From the IMG/VR virus record IMGVR_UViG_3300032268_000986, positions 234,259 through 298,258 of that record: a stretch of DNA of 64,000 nucleotides. One strand, written 5' to 3'. Source of the stretch: a virus. The position numbers and the translations under genes are program-made. The first letter of the stretch is position 1. The number at the start of each line of letters is the position of its first letter. The notes beneath the pieces are model-generated. The model ran no database searches and was not told where the DNA came from. It saw only the letters and a list, made by a program, of their open reading frames with translations. Positions 8,788 to 16,857 of the stretch are shown piece after piece.

Positions 8788-9579
8788 ATGCAACTAGCGT
8801 TTGATTTAATTTCTGACTTACACATTGACACATGGCCCACAGAGTTTTCCTGGTCTGAGCAGGCCACCAGTCCTATCTGTGTGGTGGCTGGTGATGTTTG
8901 TACTGATCGTGCCCAACTGGTAACGGTACTCAAGCATCTGGGACAGTGTTATCAAGCAGTGTTCTATATTGATGGCAACAGCGAGCATCGTGATTATCTT
9001 GACAACCTAGGTGCCAGTTATAATGACCTTGCCCGGCAAATTCGACGTATCCCAAATGTGGTTTACCTGCAGGACAATGTGATTGTGATTGATGGCGTTG
9101 CAATTTTAGGCACCAATGGTTGGTGGGGATTTGACTTTGACTTGTCCATAGACCCTGAGCAATCTGAACTCTGGTACCGAGAGCGTCACCAGTTGAACCC
9201 TGCTGATACTCTTGCCATACGAAAAATGAGCAATACCGATGCCACGTACATGATCAACAGTGTCAGCAGATTGCAAACACACGCCGATGTCAAACACATT
9301 GTCATGGTCACTCACACTGTGCCTGATCCTGCATTGATAGCACACGACATTGATCTTGACGGTAGCATGAGATTCAATGTCATGGGCAATCGGTTCATGA
9401 TGCAGGCGCTGGCCGCTGACACTGAGAAAAAAATACACACCTGGTGCTTTGGACACTATCATGGATCAGTGGATCAGACCCGGGCCAATGTTAGATTTGT
9501 CAACAACTGTCGGGGTCGAGGTGACACAGACTATTCTCAATATGTGTACCACCCTCGACGCATTGTGATCAACTATTAA
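8788..9579 (+). CDS. Calcineurin-like metallophosphoesterase
   Basis: A 263-aa metallophosphoesterase with a full motif set: SDLHID, AGDV, GNSEH (in place of GNHE/D), a late THTVP and FGHYHG. These residues coordinate two metal ions for phosphomonoester or phosphodiester hydrolysis. It is not closely similar to the LpxH-like gene at 6033. Such phage proteins are usually uncharacterised; the substrate could be a nucleotide or nucleic acid. It overlaps the convergent clpS stop by 4 nt. Confidence 0.75.
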   Translation: MQLAFDLISDLHIDTWPTEFSWSEQATSPICVVAGDVCTDRAQLVTVLKHLGQCYQAVFYIDGNSEHRDYLDNLGASYNDLARQIRRIPNVVYLQDNVIVIDGVAILGTNGWWGFDFDLSIDPEQSELWYRERHQLNPADTLAIRKMSNTDATYMINSVSRLQTHADVKHIVMVTHTVPDPALIAHDIDLDGSMRFNVMGNRFMMQALAADTEKKIHTWCFGHYHGSVDQTRANVRFVNNCRGRGDTDYSQYVYHPRRIVINY

Positions 9580-9884
9580 TTTTCTTCAGGTTCTAGTTTG
9601 ATTTGCAAAGGATAACTTTGCGAGCGAGCACTTATTGTAACTTCAATACCTTTTTGTTCAGCCAGTTCGTATGGTAACACCGCTACCACAGCCGAACCAG
9701 CTTCATGGATATCCACAGTGATACGTTCAGCAGTTTCTGCGTTGTAGTTGAAATATTCAATCAGACTTTCAATCACAAATTCCATAGTGGTTTGATTGTC
9801 ATTGATATACACCACACGATACATTGGAGGCTCCTTGATATCCGTGGCAGGTTTAATTTTAATAACTGAGTCAGTTTGTGGCAT
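9576..9884 (-). CDS. clpS: ClpS-like N-end rule adaptor
   Basis: A 102-aa protein matching ClpS: a flexible N-terminal tail, then YINDNQTTMEFVIESL, which aligns with the bacterial VNDDxTPMEFV segment, and a C-terminal VTISARSQSYPL region. ClpS binds N-degron substrates and delivers them to ClpAP. ATG 9884 has AAGGA 6 nt upstream. It is downstream of hsp20 in a minus-strand block with bS21 and clpX. No clpA or clpP is seen here, so it would act with host Clp complexes. Confidence 0.85.
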   Translation of the reverse strand: MPQTDSVIKIKPATDIKEPPMYRVVYINDNQTTMEFVIESLIEYFNYNAETAERITVDIHEAGSAVVAVLPYELAEQKGIEVTISARSQSYPLQIKLEPEEN

Positions 9885-9899
9885 TTTTTGTCCTTGTTG

Positions 9900-9924
9900 C
9901 AGTGGCAGCACTGTGCTGCCACTG
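9900..9924. repeat. Perfect inverted repeat between hsp20 and clpS
   Basis: An 11-bp perfect stem (CAGTGGCAGCA / TGCTGCCACTG) with a 3-nt loop. There is no T-run on the minus strand, so it is more likely an RNA processing or stability hairpin than an intrinsic terminator. Confidence 0.6.
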
Positions 9925-9930
9925 TATTTA
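9925..9930 (-). promoter_or_regulatory. T4-late-like TAAATA motif upstream of clpS
   Basis: Minus-strand GTAAATACAG sits between hsp20 and clpS, 40 nt before the clpS ATG and directly before the hairpin at 9900-9924. Inferred late promoter by similarity to other TAAATA boxes in the window. Confidence 0.35.
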
Positions 9931-9940
9931 CACAATTATA

Positions 9941-10393
9941 TTAGGCTGTGTATGTGATAGCAATGGCCTTTGGCTTGGCTTCCTCAGGAACTTCACGTTT
10001 TAAGTGAACACTCAAGATACCAAGTTCAAGATGTGCATTGGTGATTTCCACATGATCTGCCAACTGAAATTCTCTACGGAAATCTCTGTTGCTGATGCCT
10101 TTGTGCAAGTAGTTTGGCACAATCTTTTCGCTGTCAGGCTGATATTCTTTGCCTTCAATGATCAAGAACTTTTTGTCCTTGGTAACTGAAAGATTGTCAA
10201 GTCCAAATCCGGCCACCGCAAGACTTATCATGTACTCATCTTCATTGATTTGTACAATGTTGTAGGGTGGATAGTTTGTTGAGCTTTGCTGAGCACTCAC
10301 ACGCATGAGTTCATCAAACATGTTATCAAAACCGATACCAAATTTGGTGAGTGTGGGAATGTCGAAAGATCGAAGGGTGAGAGTTTTTGTCAT
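9941..10393 (-). CDS. Small heat shock protein (Hsp20/IbpA family)
   Basis: A 150-aa alpha-crystallin-domain protein. The core runs roughly from residue 42 (PPYNIVQINEDEYMISLAVAGF) to about 135, ending in LELGILSVHLKRE, the family's GVL/I-type beta-strand end. Length equals bacterial IbpA/HspA. It holds unfolded proteins as an ATP-independent chaperone and has been seen in T4-like cyanophages. AGGAG lies upstream of ATG 10393. Confidence 0.9.
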   Translation of the reverse strand: MTKTLTLRSFDIPTLTKFGIGFDNMFDELMRVSAQQSSTNYPPYNIVQINEDEYMISLAVAGFGLDNLSVTKDKKFLIIEGKEYQPDSEKIVPNYLHKGISNRDFRREFQLADHVEITNAHLELGILSVHLKREVPEEAKPKAIAITYTA

Positions 10394-10518
10394 TTGTTTT
10401 CTCCTTTATTAAGCAAGATGACTTTGATGTAGCCCCACCATGGGCACTACATGTTTATTTATTATACACGAAAAAAAAAACTATATTTTGTTATTTAGGT
10501 CAAACTAAATGTTTGTTA
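10394..10518. other. Intergenic region between bS21 and hsp20
   Basis: 125 nt without a gene. On the minus strand it holds an A/T-rich stretch with a T10 run, then TATAATAAATAAAC (10466-10453, a -10 or late-like box), then a hairpin made of ATGTAG and CTACAT arms (10452-10427) just before the hsp20 ribosome binding site. Together these could terminate the clpX-bS21 transcript and start hsp20. Confidence 0.45.
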
Positions 10519-10743
10519 TTAGAACAATTTTTTAGGAAGCTCTTGCTCGCGTAGTTTTCGCTGCCAGCGTTTTTTTGCAGCAGCGGCCTTGAGTTTGCGT
10601 TCAGTAGTGGGCTTGACGTAGCATTCACGGCTGCGCAAATCATCCAGCAGTCCCGATGTTTGAATTTTTTTCTTGAACTTGCGCAGGGCCTTGTCTACGT
10701 TGCCATCTTGCACCAGTACTGATCTACCGTGTAATTTAGTCAT
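10519..10743 (-). CDS. rpsU: Ribosomal protein bS21 homolog
   Basis: A 74-aa basic protein matching bacterial bS21: VDKALRKFKKKIQTSGLL, then CYVKPTTERK and a Lys/Arg/Ala tail. bS21 sits on the 30S platform near the anti-Shine-Dalgarno region and is loosely bound, so a phage copy could exchange onto host ribosomes and bias initiation. bS21 homologs are known from other phages. It overlaps the clpX stop by 8 nt and so is probably co-expressed with it. Confidence 0.9.
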   Translation of the reverse strand: MTKLHGRSVLVQDGNVDKALRKFKKKIQTSGLLDDLRSRECYVKPTTERKLKAAAAKKRWQRKLREQELPKKLF

Positions 10744-11938
10744 TTGTTGTGTTGAGTGCGCAGGGATTGTTGATCAAGTCAGTACCAATATTGACTTGTT
10801 CAATCCCTTGCTCACGATATTTAACCAAATTGAACATATGAGGCAACAGCACTCGCTCAAGTTCGCTGTGCAGACCACGAGCTCCTGTACGGCTGGTCAT
10901 GGTTCGTTTTGCAATGACCTCTAGTGCAGGGACATCAAAATTTAATTCAACTTTGTCTTGGGCAAACAACCAACGATATTGTGAAACATAGTTGTGTTTT
11001 ACATCAGTGAGAATCTTTATAAGATCGTCCTGTGTGAGTTCTTGCAGGGCCACCCAACTGGGAAAACGTCCCACAAACTCAGGAATCATGCCAAACTTGA
11101 TCAAATCTTCAGGTGTGGTCTGTGTCAAAGTTGCTTGTTCTGTGTGCTTGGTTAGATCAGCCGCAAACCCAATTGAAGTGCCCTTGACTCGATTCTTGAC
11201 CACAGTGTCCAAGCCTACAAATGCGCCGCCGGCAATGAACAAGATGTTTGTGGTGTCAATTTCAACCATGTCGCCCGATGGGTGTTTGCGATTACCAGTG
11301 GGAGTTACTCTGCACTTGGTGCCTTCCACCAGCTTGAGCAGGGCCTGTTGCACACCTTCCCCTGACACATCTCGAGTGATACTGGCACTCTCGCTGCGCC
11401 GACTGATCTTGTCAATTTCGTCAATGAACACAATACCGCGTTGTGTTTTTTCTACGTCGCCGCCGGCAGCGGCAAACAGTCGACTGATCAAACTTTCAAC
11501 GTCGTCGCCCACGTACCCTGCTTCTGTGAGGCTGGTGGCATCGGCGATCACAAACGGAACGTCAAGGTAACGAGCCACACTGCGAGCCAGCAGTGTTTTG
11601 CCTGACCCAGTGGGGCCCAGCATGAGAATATTGCATTTTTCAATCTCAGTGTCAGATTTCAAATTGTTAATGCGTTTGTAGTGGTTGACAATGGCCACTG
11701 CCAATACCTGCTTGGCCTGGTCTTGACCGATAACATATTGGTCAAGATGTGCTTTAATACGAATTGGATCCAGCGTGGGTTCAGAACTGGTCGCTGGCAA
11801 TACATCATCAGTCAGCAATGAACCGCAGAGGTCTACACACTCGTTGCAAATTGCAACAGTGTCGCCAACAATGAGTTTGGTCACTGCATCTTTGTGTTTG
11901 CCACAAAAACTACAGGTATCAGGTATGTCTTTTTTCAT
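10736..11938 (-). CDS. clpX: ClpX ATPase
   Basis: A 400-aa, full-length ClpX-type unfoldase, close to the bacterial length of about 420. It has the N-terminal zinc domain (C9, C12, C31, C34), Walker A GPTGSGKT (108-115), pore loop GYVG (141-144), Walker B FIDEID (171-176), a GNRKHP loop matching the RKH substrate loop, and a C-terminal AAA+ small domain with TGARGL. ClpX feeds substrates to ClpP. No clpP is present in the window. It overlaps the upstream membrane-protein stop (ATGA) and the downstream bS21 start. Confidence 0.95.
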   Translation of the reverse strand: MKKDIPDTCSFCGKHKDAVTKLIVGDTVAICNECVDLCGSLLTDDVLPATSSEPTLDPIRIKAHLDQYVIGQDQAKQVLAVAIVNHYKRINNLKSDTEIEKCNILMLGPTGSGKTLLARSVARYLDVPFVIADATSLTEAGYVGDDVESLISRLFAAAGGDVEKTQRGIVFIDEIDKISRRSESASITRDVSGEGVQQALLKLVEGTKCRVTPTGNRKHPSGDMVEIDTTNILFIAGGAFVGLDTVVKNRVKGTSIGFAADLTKHTEQATLTQTTPEDLIKFGMIPEFVGRFPSWVALQELTQDDLIKILTDVKHNYVSQYRWLFAQDKVELNFDVPALEVIAKRTMTSRTGARGLHSELERVLLPHMFNLVKYREQGIEQVNIGTDLINNPCALNTTND

Positions 11939-13338
11939 TCGGTATGATGATTGTTAGATTTAGATTCCAGGCGTTGCGCAATTTGTTCTTGCTCACTCTC
12001 ACTCAGGAAATCAGGATCGTATTGCCCTTCAGCCAGCAATGAGATCAAGTGATCAATGTATGCAGTATCGTAAGTATAACTGTCAGCTATGGTTTTGTCA
12101 ACTTCAATCCACTCATCACCATTGTGTTTGAACACACGATTAGGGATTGAATCAGTTCTAATATAAGTATCACCGCGAACAGCGTCCTGTGGAAACTCTG
12201 CGCCAAACCCAGTCTTGGAAGTGGGCTCAATTAATTTCATCCAAGGCAACTCATCTATTTCTCCCAGTCTGTGTCGGAATCTTTGTCCCTTGAGTGTGAG
12301 ATGTGGGTTGAGCTCTTTCCATTTTTTAATGGCAGCTTTTTCTGTTGGGGTTGTATCGTGATGATCGTCGGGCTCTTCTTCAGCATCTTGAGTTGGTTGC
12401 TGAGGCTGGTGGACCATGGGAGTTAAATTTTCAAAATGCACAAATGGTTTGTTTAGATATGGGTGTTGTTCCAGTATAGATTTTTCTTCAACTGCCACTT
12501 CTGGAACCACCGGCGTTGGGGTAACAGTACAATCTTCTTCAGTGGGCGATTTTTCGACGTCTGGTTCCTGGCGTTTTTTATTTTCTCGTGCCCACTTCAT
12601 GCTTTCAGTTGAAGCCAACACCATCATGATGGCCAGGGGATCAAACACTATCACCAGCAAAATAATAACCCAACGCACTGCTCGTTCCAGCAAGTTGGCA
12701 TCAGGGTCGTCGCCGTAAATCAAGGCCGCAATGTATTTTATTGGACCTACTTCGGCTTCCACCTTACGTATTTCCGCTCGTATGGGTGCGGCTTCTTCAT
12801 TGAGAGCACCAATGAGTTTTTGGTTGGCTTCAATGCTCTTGGCTAAAGCAGTCCTGTCACGGGCCTGGGCTCGACGAATAGCATTAGATTTAGTGGCACC
12901 TTCTTCTGTTGTGCTCCTGGCCATGACTTGATCAACAGCCTCATCCATTTGGCGAAGTTGCCGGCGATCAGCTTCGATATTCTCTCGTGCTGTTTTGATC
13001 TTTTCATCATAAACTGCAATTTTGCTCTGCACATCACCGCTTATTATGTCCTGGTCCAAGTGGGCCTTGCTCAAGAAACCAAAAATACCCATGGAGGTAA
13101 TCACCATGAGCATAGCCACTGCTGGCACAAGATACAGTTTCATAGCCAGGCGGCACTGGTTCCAGTACTCATGCAGCCACACAGTTACCACTACCTTGGC
13201 AACCTCTAACATACCGCCCATGACAATGATGGGAATGACTGCTGATGCAAAAATTGCAGTCAAACCAATAATGCTGTACCAGGCAGCAATGGCGCTGAGA
13301 CTCAGCGCCACCAGTAAGGTTATTATACTAAGGAGCAT
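11935..13338 (-). CDS. Membrane protein with coiled coil
   Basis: A 467-aa protein with hydrophobic segments near residues 1-22, 28-50, 68-90 and 222-245, separated by a long charged helical region (about 95-200) likely to form a coiled coil. The C-terminal 200 residues are soluble, acidic and rich in Pro, Glu and His. Not recognised. The layout suggests an inner-membrane sensor or scaffold with its tail in the cytoplasm. It is ATGA-coupled to clpX, which may mean a link with proteolysis, but this is inferred from position only. Confidence 0.6.
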   Translation of the reverse strand: MLLSIITLLVALSLSAIAAWYSIIGLTAIFASAVIPIIVMGGMLEVAKVVVTVWLHEYWNQCRLAMKLYLVPAVAMLMVITSMGIFGFLSKAHLDQDIISGDVQSKIAVYDEKIKTARENIEADRRQLRQMDEAVDQVMARSTTEEGATKSNAIRRAQARDRTALAKSIEANQKLIGALNEEAAPIRAEIRKVEAEVGPIKYIAALIYGDDPDANLLERAVRWVIILLVIVFDPLAIMMVLASTESMKWARENKKRQEPDVEKSPTEEDCTVTPTPVVPEVAVEEKSILEQHPYLNKPFVHFENLTPMVHQPQQPTQDAEEEPDDHHDTTPTEKAAIKKWKELNPHLTLKGQRFRHRLGEIDELPWMKLIEPTSKTGFGAEFPQDAVRGDTYIRTDSIPNRVFKHNGDEWIEVDKTIADSYTYDTAYIDHLISLLAEGQYDPDFLSESEQEQIAQRLESKSNNHHTE

Positions 13339-13342
13339 GCAT

Positions 13343-13666
13343 TTATTTATTGTTAGTTTCGGTCAGCATCACTGCATACTTTAGACTGCACCAGGTGCCA
13401 AACGTGGGATCTGGCACTTCAAACCACACTCGAATTGTTTCTTTTTTCCAGTTGTTGTCTAGTCTACGTTTCACATGCGGTTGTCCGCGCCAGCCAGTTT
13501 TACCAAACATGGCATTGGCTTCGCGAATGATGTTGTACCAGGATTTTACTCCTGCCCTACCCACCGCAATATTGAACCAAATACGGTGCATGACCGGGGG
13601 CGTTAATTTAAGAGGGCTGAGAGGCTCAGACATACTCAACGTAGAGGTTTGAACTTCAACAGACAT
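13343..13666 (-). CDS. Hypothetical protein
   Basis: A 107-aa basic, Trp-rich protein, unrecognised. AAAGGA precedes ATG 13666 by 5-6 nt. It is the first gene behind the perfect sigma70 promoter at 13855-13883, with a structured leader of about 180 nt between them, so it is likely either regulated by that RNA or merely downstream of an independent ncRNA. Confidence 0.55.
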   Translation of the reverse strand: MSVEVQTSTLSMSEPLSPLKLTPPVMHRIWFNIAVGRAGVKSWYNIIREANAMFGKTGWRGQPHVKRRLDNNWKKETIRVWFEVPDPTFGTWCSLKYAVMLTETNNK

Positions 13667-13848
13667 AGAGTCCTTTCACTGTTTGTGTCCTTAATGAGCA
13701 TACACCGGACCAGTGCCCGGTTTTGGCCGAAACCAAGGACAGTGCCTCATCCTATGTGATTTACATCTACATGCCACGGAACCAGCGGGCCCGGGTTGTC
13801 GACTCACCCCGCCAGGTCCATTAGATAACACGATTTCCCCGATCATGC
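13667..13848 (-). ncRNA. Candidate structured leader or small RNA
   Basis: A gene-free stretch of about 180 nt, noticeably more GC-rich than its surroundings. On the minus strand it folds well by eye. GGACCTGGCGGG pairs with CCCGCTGGTTCC with one mismatch and two G-U pairs. TGTCCTT pairs with AAGGACA, enclosing small hairpins such as TTGG-N6-CCAA and CCGG-N8-CCGG. The segment starts about 7 nt after a consensus promoter. No tRNA cloverleaf, known riboswitch core or intrinsic terminator was recognised. It could be a 5' leader of the gene at 13343 or a separate small RNA. Confidence 0.5.
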
Positions 13849-13854
13849 CATGTA

Positions 13855-13883
13855 ATTATACACACAGATCAGTGAAGTGTCAA
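13855..13883 (-). promoter_or_regulatory. Perfect-consensus sigma70 promoter
   Basis: Minus-strand TTGACA (13883-13878), a 17-nt spacer and TATAAT (13860-13855). Every consensus base is present. It would start RNA near 13848 and read into the structured segment, which makes it one of the strongest predicted host-type promoters in the window. Confidence 0.8.
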
Positions 13884-13899
13884 TTGATTTGGAAACTTA

Positions 13900-14361
13900 T
13901 TAAGTTTTAGAGTTCTTGCGTGTCATTTCACACACCAGCAAGAATTTGTTGTAGGCTTCTTGCACAGCTGGGTGAGTCATGAGTTTGGCAGCTTCTTTTT
14001 GAAGCGCCGTTACACCTGCTTCCACAACGTCATGAGTGCTTGCACCGTTCAAAGTGCAAAGTTCATCGCCAAACTCTTTGGCCAGTTGGTGCCATGCACG
14101 TTGTTGACCCAGTGTGAGCGGAGTTCTCTGTGGGCGCAGTTCGCTGGCCTTGCGCATGGCTTCACACATGGCATCTTCGGCCACACGTCCAGCCGCAATC
14201 ATGGCAGCATAATTGGGATCAATATGGTAACGACGACTCTGTCCGCCGGGGTAGCACATCACAAGATGTGTACCTTGAGAGAAACTGTCCAAGTACTCAC
14301 TGTCGTACTCACTCACAGGCACATACCTGCGGCCACGTTTTTCATAATAGATCTTTTTCAT
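13900..14361 (-). CDS. Hypothetical protein
   Basis: A 153-aa protein. The N-terminus is basic (MKKIYYEKRGRRYVPVSEY) and the middle is helical. I do not recognise a family. It starts with an overlap (ATGA) of the preceding ORF and is the last gene of the ligase operon before the structured region. Confidence 0.6.
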   Translation of the reverse strand: MKKIYYEKRGRRYVPVSEYDSEYLDSFSQGTHLVMCYPGGQSRRYHIDPNYAAMIAAGRVAEDAMCEAMRKASELRPQRTPLTLGQQRAWHQLAKEFGDELCTLNGASTHDVVEAGVTALQKEAAKLMTHPAVQEAYNKFLLVCEMTRKNSKT

Positions 14362-14804
14362 CGATATTCTTTATCCAATTTAACATTGGTCAACCCTGCT
14401 AGAGTTTGAAATTGATCCCAGGCCGCTTTCACAGCGGGTCGAGTTTCAAGTTCAGAATCCGGCAACACCGTTTCCAACCAGATTTCGCGTCGACGGCTTG
14501 GATGCGCACCAAACTTGCGAGGCTGATGTAGCTTGCCAGTTTCCCACAGCTCAATGCTGACACTACGAAATCGATCTTCGTCTTCAAAACCGTAGCTTTC
14601 CCATTCAGGATTACTACCGCTGAAAAATCCACGCATGCTCTGCATGCCAGAGCCGCCGCCGTAACCTTGCCAAATTCCTTGCCACTGCTCGTCATCACGT
14701 GGGTCAAAATCTGTACGAGTAATCAACACCAACACATCAGAGATGTCTACCTTGCCGTCCACAATATCGCGCACACACCGACTGTAACTGAGACCAATTT
14801 TCAT
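14358..14804 (-). CDS. Hypothetical protein
   Basis: A 148-aa protein with a MKIGLSYSRCVRDIVDGKVDI start, a Gly/Ser-rich region (YGGGSGMQS) and a basic stretch. Its architecture recalls conserved uncharacterised phage proteins, but no function can be given. It lies between a 76-aa ORF and the 153-aa ORF in the ligase operon. Confidence 0.6.
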   Translation of the reverse strand: MKIGLSYSRCVRDIVDGKVDISDVLVLITRTDFDPRDDEQWQGIWQGYGGGSGMQSMRGFFSGSNPEWESYGFEDEDRFRSVSIELWETGKLHQPRKFGAHPSRRREIWLETVLPDSELETRPAVKAAWDQFQTLAGLTNVKLDKEYR

Positions 14805-14807
14805 TTT

Positions 14808-15038
14808 TTATCCGCCAAAGTACTTGATCACAGCGTCCAGATGGTGAACCATGATTTCGTTATCAACTACATCTTCAGGGTGTAGCCAGTATCCGTCGGG
14901 ATTGGCTTCTGTGCGAGGATTTTTCTTCCACATCCGAAGTTCTTCTTTAAGATAGTTTCGTTGTTCTTTCAGTGTGAGCACAGTGATTCGATCCGCGGCT
15001 TCACCGTCTAGTGTGATGGGGCCAACACGTTTGCTCAT
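14808..15038 (-). CDS. Small hypothetical protein
   Basis: A 76-aa charged protein (LKEQRNYLKEELRMWKKN helix, then a Pro/Asp segment and a C-terminal His-rich helix). Unrecognised. It overlaps the ligase stop (ATGA), so it is translationally coupled to the ligase. Confidence 0.55.
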   Translation of the reverse strand: MSKRVGPITLDGEAADRITVLTLKEQRNYLKEELRMWKKNPRTEANPDGYWLHPEDVVDNEIMVHHLDAVIKYFGG

Positions 15039-16408
15039 ACTTTTTCTCCTGCGTCAAAATCACGGAATCTCAAGAACCTGGGGAATCGGAGACTGTACGA
15101 TCCGTCTTGGTTTTGAGTAACTGCGTCCGCTTGGACTTCAACCAAGTGACCAAGTAAGTCATCCCTATTGGCCCAATACTCATCACGAAGAGCATCACTA
15201 AAGCCAGTACCAACATTAACACGAATTCTACGGTCATTGTCTTCTCCTTCACAAATTATAGCACCAAGACGATTTAAATTCCTACCGGTGCCAGGTTCAA
15301 ATCCCACAATGGTCAAATCAACACTAATAGTGGGTTTCCATTTCATCCACGAATCACTGCGTTTGCAGATGTAGGGTGCATCCATGCTTTTAATCATGAT
15401 GCCTTCAAAACCTTCGGCCACTGCATCTTCGGCAAAACGTTGCATGATATCATGTCCCTGGGCAGTGTCCAGGTCCACGTCCAGGCCCGTCATGGCACGT
15501 AGACAATCAGTTTCCAACAACCGATCTCGAGCAGATTCAATCCACTCAACACGCTTGTATTGTTGCATGTTGCAGTGACCTTCTTTGAAAGCATCCAAGG
15601 GCAATACATCAAAAATATGATATACCATGTTGTCGGTCTTGGCATCCGATTTGCGATGTGCCTGCTTCATGAGTTTCTGGAAGCTCTCGCCCACAATCTC
15701 ACCGTCCAGTACAAAATGACCACCGGTGCCACGGCCGTATTGAAAGGCCCGGCGGTTGTCTAAAATGGCCTGTGCAATCTGCGGAAAGTTTTCAAACTCT
15801 TTACCATTGCGACTGTACAGTGTGCAAGTATTACCAGAAACCACGGCCAGCACACGCACACCATCCAGCTTGACTTCCAGCCGCTTGATACCCCGGAGTT
15901 TTTTGGGTTGATCAGCAGAGTCCTGGGCCAGCTGGCAAGTAAACACCGGAATCTTCCAGGTGGTGTTGCCCAGTACTTTGTTCAAGGTCTTTTCTGAGAT
16001 GCCACAGCGCAGGTCCTTGATCAGCACACGACGAGCCAACATGTTCCACTCTTCGGAGTCAAACTGCTGGCTCATTTGCTCAATGGCTTCTCTAGCACGA
16101 TTGCCTGTGATTGATCTGGTGCGCAGGCCTTCTAACATGGCCCAGAACTGCGTCCAAGGATTGTCACGGCCAGTCAGGTTCTCAGTCTCTGGCACTTGCC
16201 TGATGCCAAACACATAGAATGGATTGTAGGCTTGATAACAGTTGAACAAGAAACACTGTGCATCGGCACTGCCCAACTTTGCGGCCATGAGTGCTTTTTC
16301 AATCACTTTCTCTTTGTGAATGCGACTGTCTGAACTTTCGAGATCGCGTATCCATCCTGCGGCCATTATGGCATCAAACCTTGAGTGGCTGTAATCAGTT
16401 TCATTCAT
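15035..16408 (-). CDS. ATP-dependent DNA ligase
   Basis: A 457-aa ligase similar in size to T4 gp30. Adenylation motif I is EVKLDGVR with nucleophile K180. DGEIVG matches motif III, EGFEGIMIK motif IV and WMKWKP motif V, followed by an OB-fold with FRFLRFRDFD at the end. The N-terminal 150 residues correspond to the DNA-binding domain. It seals nicks during replication and repair using ATP. First large gene of a minus-strand operon ending near 13900. Confidence 0.92.
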   Translation of the reverse strand: MNETDYSHSRFDAIMAAGWIRDLESSDSRIHKEKVIEKALMAAKLGSADAQCFLFNCYQAYNPFYVFGIRQVPETENLTGRDNPWTQFWAMLEGLRTRSITGNRAREAIEQMSQQFDSEEWNMLARRVLIKDLRCGISEKTLNKVLGNTTWKIPVFTCQLAQDSADQPKKLRGIKRLEVKLDGVRVLAVVSGNTCTLYSRNGKEFENFPQIAQAILDNRRAFQYGRGTGGHFVLDGEIVGESFQKLMKQAHRKSDAKTDNMVYHIFDVLPLDAFKEGHCNMQQYKRVEWIESARDRLLETDCLRAMTGLDVDLDTAQGHDIMQRFAEDAVAEGFEGIMIKSMDAPYICKRSDSWMKWKPTISVDLTIVGFEPGTGRNLNRLGAIICEGEDNDRRIRVNVGTGFSDALRDEYWANRDDLLGHLVEVQADAVTQNQDGSYSLRFPRFLRFRDFDAGEKV

Positions 16409-16420
16409 ATACTTAATGCC

Positions 16421-16846
16421 TTACCACGATGAGTTATAGAATACTTTCAAGCCCAGGAACATTTCTGCACGAGCTTCTTGAATGAACTTCAAGTCATTTT
16501 TGTAGTAGTGCTGGTCAGAATTGTCGCCAAAGAAGAATCCCGACGTTGCTGGCAGTTGACGTTTTTTTACTGCGTACTCTAGCGCATCCAAGTCCTCGGC
16601 GGTGAGCTCGAATTCAATGCCGTTGAAGTTGTTCACATCACGTAGTTCATTGCCTTCACGAGCCAACCATAATCGGGCCATCCAGCCGTGCAGGTTGGGA
16701 TGTTTACGCCAGTAGGCAATCTCACGTGGCCGGTTCACGTTGGGATTACGATGCTCTTTGAGATTCTCGTCCCACTCTGCACCTTCATAAAATTCATCTT
16801 GTTGGCCTGCCTTGGCGGCCACGTATGCGTACATGTCAAGTCCCAT
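16421..16846 (-). CDS. Conserved hypothetical protein
   Basis: A 141-aa protein beginning MGLDMYAYV, with the segment HPNLHGWMARLW. I associate this start and the HGWM motif with a common uncharacterised family in phages and bacteria. No catalytic function is evident. AAGGTA is upstream of the ATG. It sits 12 nt upstream of the ligase gene. Confidence 0.6.
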   Translation of the reverse strand: MGLDMYAYVAAKAGQQDEFYEGAEWDENLKEHRNPNVNRPREIAYWRKHPNLHGWMARLWLAREGNELRDVNNFNGIEFELTAEDLDALEYAVKKRQLPATSGFFFGDNSDQHYYKNDLKFIQEARAEMFLGLKVFYNSSW

Positions 16847-16857
16847 GTTCTTACCTT

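Noticed and set aside
10400-10500. Classical terminator after bS21 (T10 run)
   Set aside because: The nearest hairpin (ATTTAG/CTAAAT) is about 11 nt away from the T-run, so a typical intrinsic terminator is not supported.
13720-13830. tRNA- or tmRNA-like segment (plus strand GGGTTGTCGACTCACCC near a CCAGGTCC end)
   Set aside because: The arm sequence does not form a proper 5-bp T-stem, no anticodon or D-arm fits, and a full tmRNA would run into the gene at 13343. Reported instead as a structured RNA candidate on the minus strand.
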